A stretch of DNA of 21,973 nucleotides, from positions 1 to 21,973 of IMG/VR virus record IMGVR_UViG_3300020477_000151; one strand, given 5' to 3'. The position numbers and the translations under genes were made by a program. Source of the stretch: a virus. Under the pieces are notes generated by a model. The model did not search any database. It saw only the letters and a list, made by a program, of their open reading frames with translations, and had not been told where the DNA came from. Position 1 is the first letter of the stretch. Each line of letters begins with the position of its first letter. This document shows, piece after piece, positions 1 to 6,958 of this stretch.

Positions 1-24
1 AAGCTTCCATTTTTTAGTTAGCAT
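1..24 (-). CDS. Start of an unidentified gene, cut by the window edge
   Basis: Only the first eight codons are visible, reading MLTKKWKL, before the window ends. The ATG follows the TAA of the upstream membrane-protein gene by three bases. An AAAGGA ribosome binding site lies about six bases before it, inside the end of that gene, so this is the next member of the head/packaging operon. In T4-like phages prohead protease, scaffold and major capsid genes follow in this direction, but eight residues do not allow a product to be named. Confidence 0.6.
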
Positions 25-27
25 AGT

Positions 28-345
28 TTATCCTTTGTCCTCTCTCAAAAAAACCTTTAAACCGAAGTCGTTTACCGAAACACTCAATAAATAACTTGTT
101 CCCGAATTAAGACAACCCAATAGGAATGCATTAACCAGACTATAGTTAAATGTAAATAGTTCTGTATAGGGATTAATGCTGAACAAAAACACGCCTGTCC
201 AGAATCCAAGACACATTGGGCAATGAAAAAGTTTGCCAATGCCACTCAACCATTCCTTAGACGGTCTAATACGATCGAAGATTGAACCGTACAAAATAAT
301 TTGCGTAAGTCCGTAGCCAATTAAAACAAAATATATAAAATCCAT
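28..345 (-). CDS. Small membrane protein with CPMCLGFW motif (DUF1360-like)
   Basis: This 105-residue protein has a hydrophobic N-terminal helix (about residues 2-22) and further hydrophobic stretches near 46-58 and 68-90, so it is probably an integral inner-membrane protein. Residues 42-51 read CPMCLGFWTG, a Cys-x2-Cys-x-Gly-Phe-Trp motif that I associate with the DUF1360 family of small bacterial and phage membrane proteins. That family has no established function. The two cysteines could bind metal or be redox active, but this is inference. The ATG at 345 follows the upstream TAA by two bases and has an AAAGG ribosome binding site. Its place at the end of the terminase-portal operon suggests co-expression with head genes, although a membrane protein there is unexpected. 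Confidence 0.75.
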   Translation of the reverse strand: MDFIYFVLIGYGLTQIILYGSIFDRIRPSKEWLSGIGKLFHCPMCLGFWTGVFLFSINPYTELFTFNYSLVNAFLLGCLNSGTSYLLSVSVNDFGLKVFLREDKG

Positions 346-347
346 AT

Positions 348-902
348 TTACCTTTCTTTCTTTTCTTGAAACATACCGTAAGCCATGCCGGAATTATTCC
401 CGGCAGCATTGCTTCCGTAATAATTTGTACCTTTTCGTGGTTCGTGTGGCACTTTGCCAAGTTCTGTTGTTTCGTCTTTGGGGGGGTTAGAAAGCTCTTG
501 CTCGTAAGACTCTTGATAATCGTCTACAATATCACCATAATGCAATTCGCTTTTTAAAAATTTTGTTATCAAATAAATTGAGATCTGAACAGGGTCAACT
601 GCTGGTTGGTTAATCTTATCAGGTAAAAGATCCCCTTGTAATGAACCAAAAATATTAGCTGCTTTAACAGAACCGTGTTTACATGCACCTTTTCGGGTCA
701 GGTAATCAAAAAGGCGTGACTGAACAGCGTAAACATGGTCCGCGTACTCTTTTTTTGGATAAGTGACAACACGATTTTCATCAGTGGAGATAAGAATATC
801 AATATCGGGATGGTCTAAAATAACAATATCTCCATTTATAACTTTTTTTGCCTTTAATCTTAGCTTGGCGTCAATTGGATCGTCAATTTTAATTTTAATC
901 AT
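348..902 (-). CDS. Conserved-looking protein of unknown function in the portal operon
   Basis: I do not recognise the function of this 184-residue protein. The N-terminal 50 residues look beta-rich and alternate charged and hydrophobic residues (MIKIKIDDPIDAKLRLKAKK). A middle helical region includes a segment near residues 57-72 with VQSRLFDYLTRKG. The C-terminal 50 residues, from about 135, are rich in Pro, Gly, Asn and Ser and are probably disordered. There is no signal peptide or membrane segment. The ATG overlaps the stop of the preceding gene by eight bases, and only a weak GAGAT-type ribosome binding site lies upstream, so translational coupling is likely. The slot after portal holds prohead core and scaffold genes in T4, so a capsid-assembly role is possible but unproven. 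Confidence 0.8.
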   Translation of the reverse strand: MIKIKIDDPIDAKLRLKAKKVINGDIVILDHPDIDILISTDENRVVTYPKKEYADHVYAVQSRLFDYLTRKGACKHGSVKAANIFGSLQGDLLPDKINQPAVDPVQISIYLITKFLKSELHYGDIVDDYQESYEQELSNPPKDETTELGKVPHEPRKGTNYYGSNAAGNNSGMAYGMFQEKKER

Positions 903-1722
903 TGGTGTTGATCTCTTTTATAAGTTGTTGAATTTGCGTAACTTTTAGAATAAGTGTTTCATTCAGTGGGAATTGAGAAGTTGTCTCTAAAAATTGAACT
1001 ATTTTATCATATTTCTCTTTCATGTTTCCGTCATTGGCTAGATCTTGGTCGTTGTAGTTCTTTTTCATCTCTTCTAGTAATCTATTTATTTCCCGATCGA
1101 GATAAATCTTAAATTCGAGGCCATCATCTTTAAATGATTTAATAAAATTGCTTATTAGTGTTTTCTGCTCTGACAACAATTTATCACCATATGTGTTGTT
1201 GAATCTTTTAACAAAAGTGTTAATGACCGAGTTGTTGATTTTAACTTCATTAGTCTCTTCGGGTTCCTCATCTGCGGTCATATTGTTGAGAATTTGTTCT
1301 TCAAGTAAAACTTTTGTTTTTGGTTTTAAATCGTCATTGAAGAGTTGGCCAATGCTTGCAAGAAATTTGTAAGAAGGGACAAAATTAGAAAAAACTGATT
1401 TTGAGATATTTTTGTTAATCTGGGAGATTATGTGGCTCTGTTCTTTAAACAGCTTCTCTTTATCAATCCTACTCCGCATTGCAATCGTCTCTTTAAGGAT
1501 TTTAGATGCCAACTTTTCTGTTGTATTATTCGTTTCTGCGAGTGTTTTATAAAAAATTAAATCTTTGTACAAGAGGCTTTTTTTATTAAAATGTTCTTTT
1601 AATAAAGACACCGCGACATCTCGCTTGTTTGCCCCTTCTTCCAAGGATTGTTTGACTACTTCTCTCACGAGAGCTTCGTAAATAAAACCAGTATTTCTTT
1701 TTTTATTGTGCTTATTCGTCAT
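895..1722 (-). CDS. Helix-rich protein of unknown function directly after the portal
   Basis: This 275-residue protein is rich in Lys, Glu, Leu and Asn, appears almost entirely alpha-helical, and has no membrane segment or signal peptide. It begins with a basic tail (MTNKHNKKRNTGFIYEALVR). A Glu-rich acidic stretch near residues 151-158 (ADEEPEET) separates two helical halves. The start overlaps the portal stop by 11 bases, with GGAG about eight bases before the ATG, so expression is tied to the portal. In T4 the genes after the portal (67, 68, 21, 22) encode prohead core proteins and protease. The charged helical composition would suit a scaffold or core protein, but no recognised motif supports that, and no protease Ser/His/Asp signature is visible. 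Confidence 0.8.
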   Translation of the reverse strand: MTNKHNKKRNTGFIYEALVREVVKQSLEEGANKRDVAVSLLKEHFNKKSLLYKDLIFYKTLAETNNTTEKLASKILKETIAMRSRIDKEKLFKEQSHIISQINKNISKSVFSNFVPSYKFLASIGQLFNDDLKPKTKVLLEEQILNNMTADEEPEETNEVKINNSVINTFVKRFNNTYGDKLLSEQKTLISNFIKSFKDDGLEFKIYLDREINRLLEEMKKNYNDQDLANDGNMKEKYDKIVQFLETTSQFPLNETLILKVTQIQQLIKEINTND

Positions 1723-3724
1723 TTATTTGCTCCAAGTCTTCAAACAATTTTTTAACACTTTCGTCCGTTTCAAATAATTTGCGTTCTTCCTCATCATAAT
1801 TAGTATTTTTTCCCTCAAAGATTCCCTTGCTTAGTCCTAATAATTCTTTAGCGCCCAAAGAGAGGTCATTAAATACTTGTCGTTTGGGCATGCGAGCCGT
1901 TTCATGAGAGCCAAGAGCCCTCCAACTTCTTCTTCTTGCACCTTGTGGCCTGTTATCAACTTTTTCTGGCTTGTAAACGTTACCTTTGGATTTGGTGGTG
2001 GTAGTTTCTCCAGTTTTGTCGTCAACATACTTTACATTTCTCCAGCGAAGTTTTCGTTTATCATCTCGATTTCCGGGAGGGGCTTCCGGTGTGGGAGCTT
2101 CTTCTGTTGGGGCTGCGATCAAGCCTCCGGGCTCTTCTGCTGGAGCACCTTCTTCTCCACCGGCTTCGCCTGCAGCGACGGCGAGATCTTCTTCACCTCC
2201 CATATCACCGCCCATGTCTGCGCCCATGTCTCCGCCCATGTCACCAAGTCCTCCGCCGCCCATACCAGCATCGGGAGCTGCAGCGACACCTTCAAGTTCT
2301 GCTGCCACTTGCTTGTCATAGAAAAGTTCACGTTGGTTTCTAAGATATTCCTCATCAGAAATCTCGAAGATATTTTCTGCAACCCATCGTTTACTAAAAT
2401 AGCCCTCTGGTACAGAAGCAACGGCATCGAATTTAGTTTTCCAATGTTCAAGCTCTTGCATCTCTGCAATCTTAGAAGGGTTATTTAATTTAAGTTTAAA
2501 ATTTAAAAGGTCTTCGTTACGGAAGCCTAAAACATATAAATGGACAGTAGCAATCTTTTCAAGTTCTGAAAGAATACAGCGTTGAAGTCGATCAATTGTT
2601 CTAGCAAATCGAATGTCTTTTTGTGCCAAGGTGCCCTTATCCTCAGAGCCACCTTCTCCATATGTCAAATAAGCTTGAGGTATTTTTAAACCTGAGAATA
2701 GCTTGTCGCGTAAATATTTAACGTCATCAATATCTCCAGTGTATTGTCCACCAGATATGCTTTCAATCTTGGTCTGTACGCCACCCCTAACCGGGATATA
2801 ATAATCTTCTTCGACAGACATTGGGTTATAGCGCAAGTCAACTTGGCCACTGGTGGGGTCAATAACTTGATTTCTCTTCATTGATGTCATAAATCGCTGC
2901 ATAAACTGTTCAACTTCACTTGGAGGGATATTGCCGACATCAACATAAAAAACTTTTCTCTCTGGGGAGCGAACAATCCGATAGGCCATCATCGCATCTT
3001 CAAGTAACGTAAGCTGGCGCCAGATTCTTCGAACGGGATCCAAAACAGAAGTTCCATAAGGAGCAAATTTGTCATTGCCTAAGATTCTAAAGTGTGCAAG
3101 CTGCCAGTTTTCTAGTGTGATACCAGCGGAATTCCATTGATACTGAACATAGTTGGGATTTTGTTTGTCCTCACCCTCAAGTCTTTCGACCTCGCGTGTT
3201 GGAAGGCCAATTACCTGTTTAATACCAAGTTTCTCGTCAATGTCAAGGTATAGATAAAAATCTCCATATTTGCACATGGTGCGTGACCAGCCAAATAGGT
3301 TGTAATTGACATTTAAAACCTGATTGAAAAGAATTTCAAGAATGCCTTTTATCTCCTCATTGGAGGACTTTATATTAAGCATGGTATTGTACACATTAAA
3401 GGTGGTCATTTCGTCAGAATAGATGTCTAATGCAGAGGCGATCTCAGGCATGAACTCCATTTGATCGAAGTCGTTATAACGTTGCACGCGACTCTGTGTT
3501 TGCATTGCAAAGCTTGAAAAGTTGTTGTAAGGGTTATAATCGTACCGTTCAAATTTTTGACCAGCCACATCTTTGAAGGAAAAAGCATATTTATCCATTC
3601 TCCTTCGACGAAGTTGTCGAGTATTCTGCGAACGATAATTTATGATTGGTCCAGAGAATAATCTTGTTAATCTTTTAAAGAGTGCAGATTCATTATTTTT
3701 AGTGTTTTTAGATTGGTCGGCCAT
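1712..3724 (-). CDS. Portal protein, T4 gp20-like, with long C-terminal extension
   Basis: The portal forms the dodecameric ring at the capsid vertex through which DNA is packaged, and it nucleates prohead assembly. Residues 249-267 (RIVRSPERKVFYVDVGNIP) match a very conserved segment of gp20 relatives. Residues 338-381 contain the helix region with IPQAYLTYGEGG and DIRFARTIDRLQ, also typical of the family. At 670 residues it is clearly longer than T4 gp20 (about 520). The excess is C-terminal: residues 480-552 are low complexity, first Gly/Met/Asp repeats and then Ala/Pro/Glu, followed by a basic region and an acidic C-terminus. The ATG at 3724 has AAGGATAAG upstream and follows the terminase stop by three bases, giving the usual terminase-portal order. 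Confidence 0.95.
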   Translation of the reverse strand: MADQSKNTKNNESALFKRLTRLFSGPIINYRSQNTRQLRRRRMDKYAFSFKDVAGQKFERYDYNPYNNFSSFAMQTQSRVQRYNDFDQMEFMPEIASALDIYSDEMTTFNVYNTMLNIKSSNEEIKGILEILFNQVLNVNYNLFGWSRTMCKYGDFYLYLDIDEKLGIKQVIGLPTREVERLEGEDKQNPNYVQYQWNSAGITLENWQLAHFRILGNDKFAPYGTSVLDPVRRIWRQLTLLEDAMMAYRIVRSPERKVFYVDVGNIPPSEVEQFMQRFMTSMKRNQVIDPTSGQVDLRYNPMSVEEDYYIPVRGGVQTKIESISGGQYTGDIDDVKYLRDKLFSGLKIPQAYLTYGEGGSEDKGTLAQKDIRFARTIDRLQRCILSELEKIATVHLYVLGFRNEDLLNFKLKLNNPSKIAEMQELEHWKTKFDAVASVPEGYFSKRWVAENIFEISDEEYLRNQRELFYDKQVAAELEGVAAAPDAGMGGGGLGDMGGDMGADMGGDMGGEEDLAVAAGEAGGEEGAPAEEPGGLIAAPTEEAPTPEAPPGNRDDKRKLRWRNVKYVDDKTGETTTTKSKGNVYKPEKVDNRPQGARRRSWRALGSHETARMPKRQVFNDLSLGAKELLGLSKGIFEGKNTNYDEEERKLFETDESVKKLFEDLEQINDE
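2069..2287 (-). repeat. Low-complexity Gly-Met-Asp / Ala-Pro-Glu linker in the portal gene
   Basis: This stretch encodes portal residues 480-552. The first half repeats short units of the type GGDMGAD, visible in the DNA as reiterated 9- to 12-base units. The second half is Ala/Pro/Glu-rich. It is probably a flexible linker between the conserved portal fold and a basic C-terminal tail. The repeats also create spurious open frames on the opposite strand. Confidence 0.8.
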
Positions 3725-3727
3725 TTC

Positions 3728-5305
3728 TTATCCTTTTATAATCCATAGATGTTGTTTATTTTTTATATGTTCGTCAAAAGCTTTCTCCAGCGTAGATGAT
3801 TTGTGCATGCCGGGAATATTGGTGTCTAAGTGGGTGTTTGAGGTCATGACTGAGTTCATAAAAGCTTTTTTATATTCAATATCTTTTTTATTTTCGATAA
3901 TCGCTGTGTCTCGCACCCAACAACCAATAGACGCAGCCATTACTAAATCGTCATTATAACCTCGTTGAGCTTCTGGGCGACCATTCCTCCAAATAAACGT
4001 ATCTAATTCACTCGCAAGTCTCGTAGAATAAATAGTTAATACTTTATTTCTAATAAATTCTTCAAACTTAGCGATGATTAGTGGTCTAGTTTTGGAAGAT
4101 GTTGTAAATCCCGGAATAACCGATGAGTCACCCTGTGCTGCATATTGGTCTACATATTCATGAGTGCTTTTTTTAGAATAAAAAATGTTTTTATATTCTT
4201 TTTCAATTAGTTTGTCCAGAACATGATAGCCAACAGAATTATTCTCAACTACCAGCATGGCGCAATTATATTCATTGCCAGAAGTGAACAAAATCTCGGC
4301 AAACAAGTCAGGAGTTGGTTTGCCTTTATATTCACACACCAATTCCATTGTCTCTAATTTGAAAACATGAAAGGTACTGGAATCAAGCCCGTCGCCTCTT
4401 GCCACATCGGCCACCAGCAAATAATTATTTTCGTCGCTTGGCTCTTCCCAAATCCAAATGTTCCTATCAAATCCAACTTTATATTTTGGCTCAACAATAT
4501 TCGATTTAATCCTCACGATGTCATCTGGATGTATAACAGTGTCACCAGAAGTATTAAAATTACACTCATACTCCTGCGCAATTTGCCGTTGGCTCATATT
4601 TCGGGTTTCTGTTTCAAACCACTCTTTATCCCTGTCGGGATGCTTCCCCCACAGAAGTTTAACCGGAAAGAATTCATTCTGCCCACTTTCGGCACTCACG
4701 TAGGTCTCGTGGAACCAATCTCCTACACCGTTTGGAGTTGAAATGGCTATGCATCGCCCACCAGTTGAAATTGTAGGATATAAACCAGTCCAGAGATCTT
4801 GAAGGTTTTCTATGTGTGCGGCCTCGTCAATCACTAATAACGACAAGGCTTCAGAACGACCGGCGTCACCTGAAGTAGAAGATGCTTTCACTTGGCTCCC
4901 GTTTGTAAGTTCAATACTGTTTTTATTGTCAACGCTGAAATCTGAGATTCTTAACCAATCAGGCAGATGTTTTAAAATTGTTTTAACTTTCTTGACCATG
5001 TTTGCGGCAGTAGCCAATTTAGTGGCAATTATTAAAACATTTTTATCTCTATGGAATAAACAAAGCCAAGCTATGTAAGCTGCCGTAATCGTTGAAATTC
5101 CAAGCTGTCGCGCCTTTAAAACAACAATAAAACGATGCAAGTCAAGATCGTCAACCAGTTCGCTTTGAAAATCATAAGTTTTGAAAGGTATTAAACCCTT
5201 TCCTGGGTGTGGAATTTTAGCATAAGTATTGATAAAGTAAACCGGCTTTTTGCCACACTTAACTATCTCTTTTATTATCTGTTCTTTGGTTAATTCGTAG
5301 GCCAT
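3728..5305 (-). CDS. Terminase large subunit, T4 gp17-like
   Basis: This is the ATPase/nuclease motor that cuts concatemeric DNA and pumps it into the prohead through the portal. In 525 residues it shows a variant Walker A at residues 64-72 (KARQLGIST), Walker B at 158-161 (VIDE), and the coupling motif ISTPNG near 188-193. The C-terminal RNase H-like nuclease supplies candidate metal ligands Asp300 and Asp305 (VADVARGDG), Glu354 (VVENNSVG) and Asp452/453 (YNDDLVMAA). The length suits the family. The invariant Lys of a classical GKS/T loop is Ile here, as in other phage terminases where Lys/Arg at the start of the loop takes over. The start overlaps the upstream TAA by one base (TAATG) with no good ribosome binding site, so translation is probably coupled. 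Confidence 0.95.
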   Translation of the reverse strand: MAYELTKEQIIKEIVKCGKKPVYFINTYAKIPHPGKGLIPFKTYDFQSELVDDLDLHRFIVVLKARQLGISTITAAYIAWLCLFHRDKNVLIIATKLATAANMVKKVKTILKHLPDWLRISDFSVDNKNSIELTNGSQVKASSTSGDAGRSEALSLLVIDEAAHIENLQDLWTGLYPTISTGGRCIAISTPNGVGDWFHETYVSAESGQNEFFPVKLLWGKHPDRDKEWFETETRNMSQRQIAQEYECNFNTSGDTVIHPDDIVRIKSNIVEPKYKVGFDRNIWIWEEPSDENNYLLVADVARGDGLDSSTFHVFKLETMELVCEYKGKPTPDLFAEILFTSGNEYNCAMLVVENNSVGYHVLDKLIEKEYKNIFYSKKSTHEYVDQYAAQGDSSVIPGFTTSSKTRPLIIAKFEEFIRNKVLTIYSTRLASELDTFIWRNGRPEAQRGYNDDLVMAASIGCWVRDTAIIENKKDIEYKKAFMNSVMTSNTHLDTNIPGMHKSSTLEKAFDEHIKNKQHLWIIKG

Positions 5306-5835
5306 TAATCATTTTTTTTAGTAACATTCGATGGTTTTTTGTCAGACTTCTGTGCAAGAAAATCTTTAAAATTTTTCTCAAGTCTATCTTGAGATGGTTC
5401 GCCCACCGGGAGAACATCTTTCATATTTCCAATAGTATAAGTTTTTTTACACTCGACCCAAGTTCTAATCTTCGACATATTTTGTAAAAACATATCCAAT
5501 GGACCGTCGTCTTTTAAGCTTAGAGTGTTGCCTGTAACGTTTTTATATTCTTTCTTAAGAAACTTAATGATATCGGAATAAGTCTGCTCTATTTCTTGCT
5601 CTAGTTTTTTATTATGAAAATCCTTTAGCGGAAGTTCTGACTGGTAAGAGACAATCATTTGAGGTCCACTAAGACGAACATTGAACCCATCCATTACTCG
5701 TGAATCTTTAATAGAGTGTCCTTTCTCTCTTTTTAAGCCAATCTTAATTGGCTCACCATCTTTATTTGAGGCACCATCATATGCGTTTGACGCTGCTTGA
5801 TTGATCCCTTGAATTATTTCGTATACTGTAGCCAT
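5305..5835 (-). CDS. Unknown protein immediately upstream of terminase
   Basis: I do not recognise a domain in this 176-residue soluble protein. The N-terminal 20 residues (MATVYEIIQGINQAASNAYD) look helical. A beta-like section with SGPQMIVSYQ lies near residues 56-65. A long helix around residues 75-97 (HNKKLEQEIEQTYSDIIKFL) follows, and the Lys-rich C-terminus looks disordered. The ATG at 5835 directly abuts the preceding stop (TAAATG), with AAGGAGC about eight bases upstream. Its stop overlaps the terminase start by one base, so the two are almost certainly co-translated. Its position is where T4 has the small terminase gene 16. A DNA-recognition or packaging-accessory role is therefore a reasonable guess, but no DNA-binding motif is evident. 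Confidence 0.8.
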   Translation of the reverse strand: MATVYEIIQGINQAASNAYDGASNKDGEPIKIGLKREKGHSIKDSRVMDGFNVRLSGPQMIVSYQSELPLKDFHNKKLEQEIEQTYSDIIKFLKKEYKNVTGNTLSLKDDGPLDMFLQNMSKIRTWVECKKTYTIGNMKDVLPVGEPSQDRLEKNFKDFLAQKSDKKPSNVTKKND

Positions 5836-6234
5836 TTATTTTTGCTCCTTATTGGGCCTCCAGCCGTTGGCCCATCTTTCTTCTCGATCTTCAACCCATT
5901 GAATATAGCAATCCCAGCAACATTCAAACTTATTCATATAAAGATCATCTCTTGCGCTAAAAGAATATGCTTCACAAACCAAACAAACTCTTTTAGTTTC
6001 CTTACTAATTAGATTTTTTGCTAGTAAAAAACCATCTTTTTCTGTTTTCTCATGATCTTCGTCTCTTTTTCTTTTGTTCTTGTAAATCTCTTTAAGCTGC
6101 AAAAGGTATTCTTCTTCCTTGAAATCATCCCACAGAGACTTGGGATTTAAAATAGCTTCCTCCCCAAATTTCTTTGCGATTGCTTTTTCAACGGCAGCTA
6201 TTTTGTTAAAATCTTTCTTGCTTTTACTCGTCAT
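5836..6234 (-). CDS. Putative Cys4 zinc-binding protein in the packaging operon
   Basis: This 132-residue charged protein has a helical N-terminal part with many Lys and Glu residues, then a likely zinc-binding module. Cys84 and Cys87 (RVCLVCEAYSF) pair with Cys106 and Cys109 (ECCWDC; Cys105 is an alternative ligand). This gives a C-x2-C/C-x2-C zinc-ribbon arrangement about 18 residues apart. It ends in a Trp/Arg-rich segment. The start overlaps the stop of the upstream fibre-like gene by 11 bases, and I see no strong ribosome binding site, so coupling is likely. It lies two genes before the large terminase. It could be a terminase accessory or nucleic-acid binding protein, but the sequence does not settle that. 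Confidence 0.78.
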   Translation of the reverse strand: MTSKSKKDFNKIAAVEKAIAKKFGEEAILNPKSLWDDFKEEEYLLQLKEIYKNKRKRDEDHEKTEKDGFLLAKNLISKETKRVCLVCEAYSFSARDDLYMNKFECCWDCYIQWVEDREERWANGWRPNKEQK

Positions 6235-6838
6235 ATTTTATAGTATGCCATTCCCCATTCGCAACCACTTTTAATCTATGAGTGTCCTCTTCATAAATTA
6301 ACAAACCGTTAAGCGCGCTAGTAGCAGTTGGCTTAGAGGCTTCCAAAACTCTGGGTAGCATCACCCCTTTGTTACTTGATGACATCTCCAATATAGCCGA
6401 GGTATTTGGGGAACTTGTGCCTATACCAACATTGGAGTTCCCGGCGTCAGCGTGGAATAAAACATTTGAATAATCATCTTTAATTCTAAAATCAATATTA
6501 TTATTTCCGTTGTTGATTTTAATAATTCCGTCGCCTTCGTCTATCTTTATAAAGGATTTACCACCAGCCTGTACGTTTATATCGTCATTTTGAAATCGAA
6601 TGTATGTGTTGGTGTCGCCGTTGTGGTAGATATATTCATCGACGCCCATATTTCCGGCAACATGAAGTGGATATGCTGGGGTGTGGGTAAGGATACCAAC
6701 CCTATTGGTCGATGCATCTATGACAAGAGTATCATCATCACCATCCATGTAGATGTCGTCGTCGCCACTTCCCAGATCAATTTCGCCATCTACAATTAGA
6801 GTACCAGTTATGCTTGCATTCCTTCCATATTCAGACAT
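6224..6838 (-). CDS. Fibre-like virion protein without S74 domain
   Basis: This 204-residue protein has the composition of distal tail-fibre material. Gly/Asp/Asn-rich short strands are punctuated by motifs common in phage fibres: NRVGILTHTPAYPLHVAG near residues 46-63, YIYHNGDTNTYIRFQNDD near 69-86, and NVGIGTSSP near 136-144. The last 60 residues (LEMSSSNKGVMLPRV, then NGLLIYEEDTHRLKV) resemble a small C-terminal domain found at the end of many secreted and fibre proteins. There is no chaperone/peptidase S74 domain, unlike the two fibres upstream. It is the first gene after the terminator at 6897-6929 and so heads the packaging operon. The ATG at 6838 has GAGGG about eight bases upstream. 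Exact placement on the virion is unknown. Confidence 0.82.
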   Translation of the reverse strand: MSEYGRNASITGTLIVDGEIDLGSGDDDIYMDGDDDTLVIDASTNRVGILTHTPAYPLHVAGNMGVDEYIYHNGDTNTYIRFQNDDINVQAGGKSFIKIDEGDGIIKINNGNNNIDFRIKDDYSNVLFHADAGNSNVGIGTSSPNTSAILEMSSSNKGVMLPRVLEASKPTATSALNGLLIYEEDTHRLKVVANGEWHTIKYDE

Positions 6839-6863
6839 TTTAAAACCCTCTAAAAATAATAAT

Positions 6864-6895
6864 ATATTATACTATAAAATATATAGTTTTTTATA
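6864..6895 (-). promoter_or_regulatory. Candidate promoter(s) for the packaging/head operon
   Basis: Between the terminator and the start at 6838 the minus strand is almost pure A/T. It carries two promoter-like boxes: TATAAAAA (6895-6888), one mismatch from the T4 late consensus TATAAATA, and TATAATAT (6871-6864), a good -10-like hexamer. No -35 box is convincing. A promoter is expected here because the preceding terminator would otherwise isolate the operon, but which box is used cannot be told. Confidence 0.4.
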
Positions 6896-6896
6896 T

Positions 6897-6929
6897 AAAA
6901 AGGAGGCTAGGGGTTACCCCCCAGCCTCC
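6897..6929 (-). terminator. Strong intrinsic terminator after the long fibre gene
   Basis: An inverted repeat at 6902-6929 forms a stem of seven pairs (GGAGGCT with AGCCTCC), one A-C mismatch, and four more G-C pairs around a four-base loop. On the minus strand it is followed directly by five U residues. The other strand has no U tract, so it terminates minus-strand transcripts. It lies 29 bases after the stop of the fibre gene ending at 6959. Confidence 0.88.
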
Positions 6930-6958
6930 AGAGTCAAACAATTAAATTAAAAATTTAA

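Noticed and set aside
1-6. AAGCTT at the very start of the window, possibly a HindIII cloning junction
   Set aside because: A single six-base site at an edge is not evidence of cloning, and the coding frame of the truncated gene simply runs through it.
1877-2488. Long plus-strand open frame (about 200 codons) opposite the portal gene
   Set aside because: It is antisense to the conserved portal and its low-complexity linker. The translation has skewed Ser/Cys/Phe composition and no credible ribosome binding site, and the other two frames are also open there because of the repeats.
3731-3741. TATAAAAG on the minus strand at the end of the terminase gene as a portal promoter
   Set aside because: It lies within an uninterrupted, tightly spaced operon, differs from the T4 late consensus, and A/T-rich matches of this quality are common in this DNA.
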